Shown: piece by piece, positions 54,777 through 64,000 of the stretch
How the letters are laid out: each line of letters starts with the position of its first letter
Position numbering within the stretch: the stretch's first letter is position 1
The notes under the pieces: model-generated
What the model was told of the DNA's origin: nothing
The model's database searches: none
What the model saw: the letters and a program-made list of their open reading frames with translations, nothing else
Program-made: the position numbers and the translations under genes
Assembly (NCBI GenBank): GCA_023376005.1
Contig: CM042145.1
Coordinates: forward strand, 13,917,241-13,981,240
Direction of reading: 5' to 3'
Length of the DNA: 64,000 nt
DNA from: Doryteuthis pealeii
Lineage: Eukaryota > Mollusca > Cephalopoda > Myopsida > Loliginidae

Positions 54777-54812
54777 AAAAGAATCTAACAGCCATACATG
54801 GTTGTAGCTTTC

Positions 54813-54818
54813 TTTATT
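54813..54818 (-). terminator. Poly(A) signal of SEC61B
   Basis: AATAAA on the - strand, 188 bases after the SEC61B stop and followed by A/T-rich sequence. It implies cleavage near 54.79 kb, only about 60 bases from the stop codon of the convergent gene. Confidence 0.5.
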
Positions 54819-55005
54819 TTCATTTTTTTTTTTTCATTTTCCATATAAAATGTTTCTCTACCAGTAAACAATGGCTTAGTATAAGCCTTTCACATCATTG
54901 GAATGCAACATCAGAATGTCATTCAGATGTGGACAAATTCATCATGTCAATTAGGCAGATGTTATGATGCTTGGTGAGATGAAGATAGTCAAGTTGAAAA
55001 GAGGT

Positions 55006-55093
55006 TTATCCACGAGTATATTTACCCCAGATATGTAGCATGAATACAGATGCAATGAAGAGTAAACTCATTACAAGGACAGGCACAGGACCA
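55006..55093 (-). CDS. SEC61B: SEC61B last exon with C-terminal transmembrane anchor
   Basis: Acceptor ttttttccag. Encodes [19 protein letters not shown], the single tail anchor, then HIWGKYTRG and TAA (55008-55006). Confidence 0.96.
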
Positions 55094-56218
55094 CTGGAAA
55101 AAAGAAAGAAAAAAAAGTTCATGAATCTGAATAAAATAAAAAAAAAGTTATATTTCCTAAAAGCAAACTTAGTACGATTTTATAAACATGTTTTTCTACT
55201 GTTAGTGATATACTAATGCTATACTTCATCTTAAGGCCACTGATTCTTCACAGTAGCTGGTGACAACAATATATAGACCCATTTTGCATATTTCAAATCA
55301 AGATCAATTAATTTTAAAGTGCATTTATCTTTTTTTCTTTTATAATAAGCTTCCTTGTTCAAGTCAGGTGGATAATAACTAAAAATAGATAATCTTATAG
55401 CCGATATTCATGTTAACCCCATATCAATGGATGAAACTCACATACTGAATTTTACTAGATCCATCCCAGGTTCTCAATGCACTAATAGGCACCAGCCTGT
55501 CATTAAATGTCACTGGATTTACAAAAATGTAATATCTTATTCTCTAATAAAGTTGTCCACTAACCCTTTTAATGTTTAATACTTTCAAATACTAACAGGA
55601 AATCTAAGCTAATGAATTTAATCTTGATATCAAGACAACATTGGAAAGGAATTAACAAGAGAAAACGTACACTTTGATTCCAGGAGAATCTTCTGTATAA
55701 AACCGCCACATTCCAGCACCACCACCTCCACTAGTTGTTGCTGTTCGTTTTGCTGTGGTCGTCGTCGTTTTCCTTAAATAGGGAAGAAAAAAATTCATTT
55801 AAATTATTAAACAGAAAATTTGGCTTTAATTGACATTTAAAAAATAAAAGTTTAGGAAATTGCTTAGTAAAAAGTATCTTTTATAACTTAATAAATAAAA
55901 CTTAATATTGAATATTATTTCTTGTACTATATATTATTATTATATATAAAATATTATTATGATATATTAAAAAAAAAATTTTTTTTAATCCCTTGAATCA
56001 ATTTGGCTTAATTCAAGGGATTTAAAAAAAAAATTCTTTCAAAATATTATTTATTTCCTATTTGGCTTTATAAAGAGGATGCTGACAATTTTTGTTTCAG
56101 AAGAAAAAGAAAAAGAAAATCACCTCTGTCTGACACTGCTACCCCCAACACGTGGAGCTACAGACTTCGAGCTGGGGCCTCGTCCTGCACCCACATTTGT
56201 TGAACTTGGAGGAACTGG
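55006..56218 (-). CDS. SEC61B: Sec61 translocon beta subunit (exons 56218-56124, 55772-55671, 55093-55006; initiator exon not secured)
   Basis: Beta subunit of the heterotrimeric Sec61 channel in the ER membrane: a small tail-anchored protein that helps co-translational translocation. Three exons join in phase. Exon 56218-56124 gives [14 protein letters not shown]...VRQR, exon 55772-55671 gives [13 protein letters not shown], a Gly run and [13 protein letters not shown], and exon 55093-55006 gives [20 protein letters not shown] and HIWGKYTRG followed by [13 protein letters not shown] and the [10 protein letters not shown] transmembrane segment are hallmarks of the family. Ninety-four residues are visible against about 96 for animal homologues. 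The first visible exon starts in phase 0 after a good pyrimidine tract (ttttgcag), so the missing exon probably encodes only Met. Convergent with the unrecognised + strand gene. Confidence 0.95.
55671..55772 (-). CDS. SEC61B: SEC61B middle exon
   Basis: Acceptor ctatttaag, donor gtacgt on the - strand. Holds a run of Thr residues, a four-Gly run and the conserved [13 protein letters not shown] segment that precedes the membrane anchor. Confidence 0.95.
55978..56033. repeat. Hairpin in a SEC61B intron
   Basis: TTTTTTTTAATCCCTTGAAT and ATTCAAGGGATTTAAAAAAA are inverse arms around an 11-base loop. Confidence 0.8.
56124..56218 (-). CDS. SEC61B: SEC61B exon with cytosolic N-terminal region
   Basis: Acceptor cttgttttgcag read on the - strand, donor GTGATT. 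Encodes the Ser/Gly/Pro-rich cytosolic N-terminus: [17 protein letters not shown], then [13 protein letters not shown]. Phase 0 at its start, phase 2 at its end. Confidence 0.93.
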
Positions 56219-56439
56219 CTGCAAAACAAGCAAAGCAAAGATGTGAAATAATTCAATATAAAACAAACTTTTGACAACCTAAAATTATTCACATGATAGA
56301 GCAAAGATTAGTGAAAATATTATGATCATTTATACAAACAAGTATGAAAGAAAGTATTTGTGACTACAATTTTTTGCCCATGTAAAATCAGGATTAAATA
56401 TATTTGGTGGAGGGGAAGGTGCTATAACAGATAATTATA

Positions 56440-57385
56440 TTATAACAAATATATTAAATTAGAAAGACTAACAAAACTAAAGTTACAGGTACCAAATCTC
56501 TGTTAAGGGAACTTGCATCAAAAGCAGGTTTTAATTTTTTTAACTAACAGAAAAAAGTCAGGTTTTGGAACTATCCCACCACTCTAAACAATGTTTACTC
56601 ATTTAGGATTTTATTTTGGACATATCATGTTTCAGTAAAGAAAAAGGTGAAATTGAGCACTGTATGTTAGAAATGAAAATATCTAAAGGAAAAAAAAAAA
56701 AAAAAAAAAAAAGATTTATACAAAGCCAATGATGAAATACAATGAGACTTTTTAATAAAATTTTAAGGAAAAAAAAAAAAAAAAAAGTTTCTCTGCCAAA
56801 AATAAGTTTTTTTTTTTTTTTTTTTTTTTTTTTACCAAGCCCAAGAAAACTTTACTTGCTACTTAACTCTTTGAGCGCCTTTACCCTAAGTTATTGTCTA
56901 CTTTTATTCAAATTTTATTTTGAAAAATACTGAAAATCTGATTCAATGAAATAATGCTTAAATTGATAAATTTGAATGAATCATTATAAAATAACTGCAT
57001 TTTTAATTACTTAAAACTTAATTATAAGTGTAAATATTAATTTTATTAAAGTAAAACACTGCCCCTTTAAAAGTATAGTGGTTTACATTTTTTCATTGAT
57101 AAATTCTTTTTTTTGTGCATGTGTAAAAAATAGCATTTAAAATTATTTGAAACAAGCAAAAGTAAATGGAATAGTTATTCCATTCACTTCCACATTTCAT
57201 TGCTGAATTAGTAAATAAAATTACAGTGTTTTCTTTTTGTTAATGAAATTCTTATTTATTGACAGAACTTTTGCTCATATTCATTAAAATAAAACCAAAC
57301 AGTTAGAAATCAATATGCAAATTAGGCTTCCTGTTCACTATTAGCATGACTGGTTACTAATAATGATTGAAAATGAAAAATTTTT
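56440..57385 (-). repeat. Diverged long repeat related to 60212-60600
   Basis: Shared ordered blocks: ATATTAAATTAGAAAGACTA with AAACTAAAG, TTCTTTTTGTTAATGAAATT, TTAGAAATCAATATGCAAAT with TAGGCTTCC. Contains poly-A (about 56690) and poly-T (56807-56833) runs. Likely an older, longer relative of the Helitron at 60.2 kb. Confidence 0.45.
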
Positions 57386-57694
57386 TTTTAAAATATTAAA
57401 TTTAGAAAATAAACTTTAATTACATTTGCAAAGAGTTTTTAAGGCTAAAATGCCCAACTTCAACTAGACAAATTATTTTTCAATATTTTTGCCATAGAAC
57501 TTGCCTTTGTTTATTGCATGGTTGGCAAAGTCTGGATTCGCTACTAAAAGGGAGACAACTTTTTGTATTGGGCTGAAAATATTAGATTTTCTTTTTTATG
57601 AATCTAATAAATACTACCTGACCTGCATCAAATCTCTAAACCAGAAATTCTATTAAATTAAGCATCTATATCAATAACTGAGAAGAGTTTGTTT

Positions 57695-58112
57695 GTTTTG
57701 TTTTACGGCATATCAACTATGATGGGTCATTTAATGCCGGCAAAATTTTGAAAGATTTGTGACGATAGTTTGGAAGAAAATTTTAAAAACTCAATTTTTT
57801 TATTTTATTTTGTAAACAAATTTTCTATTTAACCCATAGATGAGACCCTAACAGATACTACCACTCCGGATCAGAGTGTACCTGGGAGCAATGGTGATAA
57901 AGGGGTGCTCCACATTCCTCAGACCCCCAGGGTTTAACATCATACCCAGAACATGAAGACCCTTAGCCACTGCCTTCTAGCAGCCATATGATAAAAAGGG
58001 TTGGGGTTTGCTATAAGGGCAATAGGTTGGGACAATCATATAGGTGCTAGGGTTTGATGTGACCAGCTGATTGACCAGAGGGGGCCTATCCAACCGCCTG
58101 TCTAGCCTAAGA
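57695..58112 (-). repeat. LINE-tail repeat (family E), - orientation
   Basis: Starts with the inverse of the tail (GTTTTACGGCATATCAACTA, GGGTCATTTAATGCCGG), then ATTTAACCCATAGATGAGAC, and ends CCGCCTGTCTAGCC. The inverse counterpart of 4480-4735. Confidence 0.75.
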
Positions 58113-58907
58113 GAAGAGAAGAGTTTGTCTCTCCCTCTATAGATGGAAAACAGGTGTTTAATGTAAAGCTACAACATTTGGTATGTATACTTATTGAAAC
58201 CAGGGAAGTTTTGAATGTGTAAAAAAAAATTTTTGAAAAGTAAATTTTTTCATGGAGAAAGAGGAGCTTAAACAATCAATCTATTGGAAACCATGTTAAT
58301 GCAAGACAATTTAAATTTCGGAACTTAAAAATTAACATTGTCTTACTAAATTTATTAGTAACATTTAATCAAACATTAATTAGGTTTATATAGATAGTTC
58401 TTGACTCTTTACCTACTTTAAGCCGCTCACAGCGACTCACCAGAACTGATTCTACGCATATCACACTCAAGCAAAGTACAAAAACTGATGGTTAGTTCAT
58501 TACAATTCACCAGAAGGACTCTGATTACAATAATAATAGGACTTTATTTGAATAGAATGAGTTGTGAAGTGAACTTTGAAATATCACATTATACAGATAA
58601 AAAATACCAGGAAAATTTGGTAGGCACAGAGTTAAAGTTAGAGATTTAAAATAATTGCATGGCATTATTGCTTAGGACAAACAATGTGAAGGAAAACAAA
58701 TGTTCAAATTGATAAAGAGTCATATATATAAGTATTTCTGTACAAAACTACAATTTTATTGACAATATAGATGTAAAAAATTGGCAAACCTCTTGTATTA
58801 TGTGGATTTATTGTAATAATTATTGTTTGTAACGATTCAGTGAGAAGTTTTAATTGACAACAAAAATTGTAAAATAGACAAATGAAATAAGTAGAAGGGA
58901 TACTTAC

Positions 58908-58944
<37 letters not shown>

Positions 58945-59282
58945 CGCACACACACAACTTTTTATGGAAAAGCATAGTTTGTAGATACTTTGATTGTTAA
59001 ACAAACATCAAGCATCTCTTCTACTTATTTAATTTTTCTAAACAATGTCCATTTTACAATTTTATTTATGGATAGGAGCTCCCTAAGTGACTGTAACATA
59101 TGTACCAATGTATGTATTTATCAGTTAAAATTCTGGTAGGTGCTGATGGTCGAGGGGTTAGGGAATAAGACTGAGGAAAAACCAGTCGGGTTTCGCTCCC
59201 GGCTGGAGGTATTCTGCTAAGTCTAGCCACACTGAAAAGAGATGATACGTCGAAACACAGTGTCTGTGGATGACACACACAT

Positions 59283-59285
<3 letters not shown>
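58113..59285. other. No gene seen
   Basis: AT-rich SEC61B intron or upstream DNA with a (TA)n/(CA)n tract at 58912-58954. A piece at 59135-59230 has a tRNA-like B box (GGTTTCGCTCCCGGC) and is probably a lone SINE fragment. Confidence 0.35.

Positions 59286-59287
<2 letters not shown>

Positions 59288-59338
<51 letters not shown>
59288..59338. repeat. (TA)n microsatellite
   Basis: Uninterrupted TA tract. Confidence 0.95.
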
Positions 59339-59343
<5 letters not shown>

Positions 59344-59887
59344 CCTAAAAATGTGCACATAACTTAATTCTTATTTAAACAAGTAACTGGCACACCATCA
59401 GTACTAAGAAATTGTTTTCCTATTATCACCAGCTGTAGTCTAAGTCTTTGCCTCTTACCCATCATATATAGGTCCTTCAGCTAGTTTGTTAGTATATTTA
59501 ATAAAAGTGTTACTTATCAAATACTATTTTATTGTTCTGTCAAAGATTTCAATTTTTTTTTTTATGTTATTGGCCTGCCAAATTGTTAATAGTAAGTGAA
59601 TTCTCCATTCAACATCAGCAACAAAACATTTCTGTGTGTATTAATGAAAACATGATGCACCCACAATTCTCAATTTAGCAACTGGAAATAAGTTTTATTT
59701 TACTGTCAGTTTTTTTTATTTAAGTTATCTAAGCCTGAACTTACAACTAAATTCTTTAACAGCTCTACTCCAGATGCTTTTATGAAACCTAAATTTCAGC
59801 CAAATATTAGAAGGTAGCATCATATGCGAGATACAAACTTTGTGGAATTAAATAGTTGACCAAACTTAGAGCTAGCTTGTTGGTTGG

Positions 59888-60006
59888 GTTTTACAGCATG
59901 TCAATCCATTGGATTATTTTATGCCGAAGATGTTTTATTTTATTCATTCTTGATGGGTATTCAATATTTTTTTAAACCCATATTTTTCTATTTAACCCAT
60001 AGATGG
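59888..60006 (-). repeat. LINE-tail repeat (family E) end fragment
   Basis: GGTTGGGTTTTACAGCATGT, GGATTATTTTATGCCGAAG and TATTTAACCCATAGATGGGA: inverse of the family tail. Confidence 0.6.
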
Positions 60007-60211
60007 GATAGAGCTAGTTTGTGTATTGCATATGGTGTGACTCCCTAATATTAAGCTAAAATTTATGTCTCAGAAGGTCACATGATACGAGAGTATATAC
60101 AAGATCAATTCTTACATGGCAGTCCTGCATAAAATCTATCACAAATTTAACAGAAAAATGTCTATGATGTATTGTCTCTAACCTCTTTTCAAATTTGGAT
60201 TTTTATTTTAA

Positions 60212-60600
60212 CTAGCAAATATATGCACCCTCCGGGTGCCAGTATTTAAGTTTAAATGTAATAAAATATTAGATTAAATCAGAAAGGCTAATGAAACTGA
60301 AGAAAAATTCAGATAAAAAGATTTGAAACGGAGGGGGTATAATCGGAAAATAGAACAACTGAAACTTACTCTTTCATCACTTCCGTTTTTCAATGCTAAA
60401 TTTTCCTAATTTAAGTATTTAGTTAAAATAGGAAGTAAAGAATAAAATTAGTTATTTCTTCTTGTTAATGAATTTCTTTTAGGATTAGAAATCAATAATA
60501 CCAAGCACATATTTATTAAAATCAGTTTTTTTAATATCAATATGCAAATTAGCTTTACGTTTACACTGAAAACTGGTATTTTGTTGTATATATAAATACA
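60212..60600 (-). mobile_element. Helitron-like element, - orientation
   Basis: On the - strand the end reads GGCACCCGGAGGGTGC (hairpin GCACCC-GGA-GGGTGC), nine bases, then CTAG|T at 60215-60212: the classic Helitron 3' signature. The 5' limit is not clear; similarity to 56440-57385 runs to about 60600. Distinct from the 18/45/52 kb family. Confidence 0.6.
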
Positions 60601-60875
60601 ATTGCATGTTATTAGTATTTAGGTAAGGCCAACAGTATTAATGTCGAACAGTTTTATTATTAATTGAGGTTTAAATAGAAATAGAATCCTGGAGAATGTG
60701 ACGTAAATAACTAAGGGAATTGTGACTTGAGTAGTAATATAGTTTCAGTTACAGACAGAAAAACACACAATCTCCATTATAATAAGATGTAATCTTTCCT
60801 CAAAACCAAGTCTAACCACATACAACATTGCGAATGTTGTATGAAAATGAACAATTATTGTTTGGTATATATGTG

Positions 60876-61650
60876 GGTTGGGTTTATTTAACTTCATATC
60901 AACCCCTTAAGGGTTATTTAATGCCAAAATTTGATTCGTTAATAAAGGCTTGATTGCAATTATATTTTCAATGTCCCATTACATTTTATTTGTCTATAAT
61001 CATTTGCCCAAATATAAGATATCAAGTATTCCTATCTAATACAAATAATTTGCATACAGTTATATAGTTTCAAGTATTTCTAATATTCAAGCAATTATAT
61101 GGTCTCAAGTAACTATTCCTAATTAATAATTTGTTTACAGTTATATAGTTTCAAAAATCCTATCTAAGAGTAATAATTTGTGCACACTATATCATTTCAA
61201 ATAACTTCCCTTTTCATGCAATCACACTTGGTTTGATTTTTTTAAAAGTATTCCTATCTAATACTATTTCCTATCTATTCCGATATAGAATTTAATACTG
61301 ATGGTTTGGTTTATTTAAATGGCATATTAATCACTTATGGGTTATTTAATGCTGAAATTTGATTAATTTGTAAATGTTTGATGATAACAACTATAAGATT
61401 TAAGGTTTCATTGCAATTGTATTTTAAATCTCACTTTTTATTTTTAATTGTCTACAATAATAATTTCTATGGCATCATATACTCCTATCTAATACAAATA
61501 ATTTGCACACAGCTATGTGGTTTTAAGTGTTCCTATCCAATACTAATAATCTATACACAATCATATGGTTTAAAGAAAGTATTTATAATAATAATAATTT
61601 GTTTGCACAGTTATATGGTATCTAATATTCTTATCCAATACTAATAATTT
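60876..61650 (-). repeat. LINE-tail repeats, at least two ends (60876, 61303)
   Basis: GGTTGGGTTTATTTAACTTC with CCCCTTAAGGGTTATTTAAT, and GGTTTGGTTTATTTAAATGG with CTTATGGGTTATTTAATGC, are two successive inverse tails. Between them, short units like ACTATTCCTAATTAATAATT and CAGTTATATAGTTTCAA recur loosely every 60-80 bases. Confidence 0.55.
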
Positions 61651-61659
61651 TTAAACAGA

Positions 61660-61860
61660 CCTATAGATGGGACCTTAACAGGTCAGAGTGGACCTTGGGT
61701 AATGGCAATGAAATGGTACTCCACACTCTCTGGATGCAGTTTAGTGTCATATCCAGGATAACCCTGGTGGTGATATTGGGGGATCTTACCCCTCTGCAGA
61801 GAATACAGTCGGCATATTCTAAACCCTGCCAACAGGGCAATGTATATTTGGGGTGAGAGA
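61660..61860 (-). repeat. LINE-tail repeat (family E) core, - orientation
   Basis: CCTATAGATGGGACCTTAAC, GCAATGAAATGGTACTCCAC, GTTTAGTGTCATATCCAGG and GGGGGATCTTACCCCTCTGC: inverse of 1530-1740. Confidence 0.65.
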
Positions 61861-62019
61861 GAATAGAAAAGGATAGAAAGAAATAGAATGTGTGGCTGGC
61901 TCACTGGCTATTTATGTCTACAGAAATTGTCATATTAGAAAAAAAAAACATTAAATACTTAATTTACTGAGTGGGTGTGGGATTCCAGGTTAAACTAGAT
62001 GTTAGACTAGATTTTTTGT

Positions 62020-62105
62020 TCTCATCTTTATTGTTATATACACATTGTTTCGGCCGATGTGTCCTCTGGCTTTCTTCAGGTGTTTTTTTTGTCAAACTCA
62101 GGAAG
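62020..62105 (-). repeat. SINE family C end fragment
   Basis: GTTCTCATCTTTATTGTTAT, TTTCGGCCGATGTGTCCTCT and TTCTTCAGGTGTTTTTT match the left part of the - strand SINE-C copies. Confidence 0.6.
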
Positions 62106-62109
62106 CTTC

Positions 62110-62930
62110 AATTCAGAAAAATCAATTTTTGATTTATTCAAACTTCACCGAAAATACAACTAAGCTATTTTGATTATTCTCTTTGAGGGGAAAAAAATCT
62201 TTTGAAAAATTCTGTTATAGTGATTTTGAATTAGATCTGTAAAGATCAGACAATTTCATATTGTAAATCGGCTGTGACAAAAACTAAAAATAATTCCAGA
62301 AATGTAAAAGAATTTTTTTTTTTTTTTTTAAATTTGAATTTTATGAAATATACTATTTGTATTCATATCCTTAGAAAACACCACAAACAAAATTTTCCCT
62401 TTTTCTTTTTCCTGAACAAAAAGTGTTATTTGCCAATTGCTAATGCCCAAAGTAAATGGAAAATACCTCCTAATTTTCTCTTCAAATTTTACTTTTGTGA
62501 TCAAGGAGTTTATAATGAAAACATAACACAAGACTATTTGGGGGGATGACGTATGAAAGTGATTTACATTAGTCACAAATTTTGAAAAACTACTCCTTTC
62601 TAAATATTTTTTGTTTATCTATACAAAAGTATAACTTTACTATAAATATATGTAAATTTTGATTCATATGTTGTTTTATTCAGACCACTTGTAATTTTCA
62701 AATTTGCCTGTTTTCACATAGAAAAACAGTTCATTTCTAAAATTTCATTATCTAGAGCACAAATATAAAAGTTAAAGAGGGAATAATGACCATTTTCAAT
62801 ATTTTTAGAAAATAAGTAATTAAGGAATACCACATATTATCCAGGAACATAATTAGTGCTAAATAGTGTAAGGATCAAAAGTTGAAGAGTTTGAAAAAAC
62901 TGTGGGGATTAAAATAAAAAAAAAATTAAA
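62110..62930. other. No gene seen
   Basis: AT-rich sequence with poly-T at about 62312 and no recognisable repeat or exon. Confidence 0.35.
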
Positions 62931-62932
62931 CT

Positions 62933-63118
62933 ACCATGAGCCTTCACCGGAAGAACCCTCCGACCATATGCAGGAAAAAGGACCCACTTCCGACCCCCAA
63001 GAGAATCTCTCGGCAATGCGAGTTTAGGCCTTAACTGTGTCTAGTCACTACTACTGGCCAGGGTGATATTTCCTTGTCACGTGGTGGCTATGACCCGTGA
63101 ATAAAGCCTAAATCCAAA
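62933..63118 (-). other. GC-richer island, possible 5' exon of SEC61B
   Basis: Clearly less AT-rich than its surroundings (for example GGGTCGGAAGTGGGTCC on the - strand). On the - strand ATG at 62937-62935 is followed directly by gtagtt, which could form a Met-only first coding exon of the phase needed by the exon at 56218. The donor is weak and the island could equally be an unrecognised repeat. Confidence 0.15.
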
Positions 63119-63374
63119 AACTATCCATTGTTATCTTTTTTTCTTCTCTTACCTTTTTCAGTGCAACCACCAAATAAGATGGGATTAATGTAAGGAAAGT
63201 CTTTATTCTGTTCTTTCATCACAACACAAAGTAAAAACAGTATCAAACAAAATTTAATAGAGTGATTGATTTTAACAGCATATCAACCACTTTAGGATTA
63301 TTTTATGCCTAGAGGTTAGGAAATTGCATTCATTGGACATTCATATTTACATTCTCTTTTGTGTAAATAATTTT

Positions 63375-63577
63375 GATGTTTCGGACTGTTGTCCTCATCT
63401 TTATTGTGGTATGTATAAACACAACATTTTGGCCGCTGTATCCTCTGGCCTTCATCAGGTGTTCCCTGTGTATTGGAGGATACAGTAGTCAAAACATGTT
63501 TATACATTGCACAATAAAGATGAGGACAACAGTCCGAAACATCAAAATTATTTCCATCAAGTCTCAAAAATATAGAC
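63375..63577. mobile_element. Foldback unit related to SINE family C, with target duplication
   Basis: Inverse arms GATGTTTCGGACTGTTGTCC...ATCTTTATTG and CAATAAAGATGAGGACAACA...GAAACATC surround a short centre. AAATAATTTT flanks it at 63365-63374 and 63578-63587. Confidence 0.75.
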
Positions 63578-63599
63578 AAATAATTTTTTGTGTAGTCAC

Positions 63600-64000
63600 T
63601 TAAGTGTTATTTCTTTTTGCACACTATTCTATTAAATACAAATAATTTTTAAACATATATTTGAGGTAGACTGAATTCAAGGGCATACATTTTTATCATA
63701 GTCTACCGGACAGATGTTAGTGGAATATAAAATGAAGTCCAATGTATATATTTTTAATTTCTGAACTGGGATTAATACTTTTAATAAAAATCAAACTCTA
63801 AGGAAAACATAACTTAATACTTTAATTTATTTATAAGTTTAAAAAATAAAATAAAAGGACAGCATTAATTGATGTTGTATAGATTTAAAGTTGTTGCATA
63901 GTGGTTCAGTTATACACTTTTTTTTTACCCCAGAACTGCAAAAGTAGACAGTTTTAATTTATTTTATTCTATTTATTTATTTATTTTACTTTGAAATATC
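63600..64000. other. No gene seen
   Basis: AT-rich sequence to the window edge, ending in TTTA-rich DNA. Confidence 0.35.

Noticed and set aside
58893..58912. Donor-like gtaagt on the - strand near 58905 after a TA tract as SEC61B exon 1
   Set aside because: ATGG|gtaagt would leave phase 1, which breaks the SEC61B frame.
63165..63215. - strand ATG stretch followed by gtaaga (KDFPYINPILFGG) as the SEC61B first exon
   Set aside because: It ends in phase 1, but the SEC61B exon at 56218 needs phase 0, and the peptide does not resemble the family N-terminus.

Overview
This is a eukaryotic (animal) window: strongly AT-rich, intron-rich, and packed with decayed transposable elements. It holds no bacterial-type gene organisation. 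The repeats are several tRNA-related SINE families, a 5S-rRNA-derived SINE, RTE-like and other LINE fragments, Helitrons, foldback MITEs and a collapsed gypsy-type LTR element. This mix suggests an invertebrate, most plausibly a mollusc or another lophotrochozoan. The organism call is an inference from repeat style and from protein resemblance remembered without a search.

Two genes can be read. (1) A long + strand gene runs from upstream of the window to a stop at 54731. I assembled 20 coding exons (first 3734-3762, last 54668-54731) by hand from splice sites; the reading phase is consistent across every junction. They encode about 905 residues of a hydrophilic, Lys/Glu/Gln-rich protein with recurring Trp motifs. 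I do not recognise the family. Its N-terminal exon(s) are missing or unrecognised. (2) A - strand gene, SEC61B (beta subunit of the Sec61 protein-conducting channel), has three exons at 56218-56124, 55772-55671 and 55093-55006. Only the exon with the initiator Met is not securely placed. The two genes converge, with 274 bases between their stop codons.

Layout. 1-3733: intron or upstream sequence with old repeats and a LINE 3' end. 3734-11855: four tiny exons (one with a GC donor) among SINEs and large foldbacks. 11856-19040: a repeat-filled intron. 19041-28809: the five largest contiguous coding exons, with an RTE LINE at 24-26 kb that was hit by nested insertions. 28810-41989: long introns with SINEs, a hAT-like foldback, a mariner-like MITE and an LTR-like tandem pair. 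41990-49123: Trp-motif exons, including a roughly 4.2 kb tandem duplication of an exon pair. 49124-54731: C-terminal exons. 55006-56218: SEC61B. 56219-64000: SEC61B first intron and/or upstream DNA, with Helitron-like and LINE-tail repeats.

The most informative region is 43.7-50.3 kb. The duplicated exon pair shows a near-identical tract, probably from gene conversion, beside clearly diverged flanks. Copy 1 alone carries a gypsy remnant, one LTR of which was later entered by a Helitron. Empty sites for both insertions survive in the window, so the order duplication, then gypsy, then Helitron can be read from the sequence.
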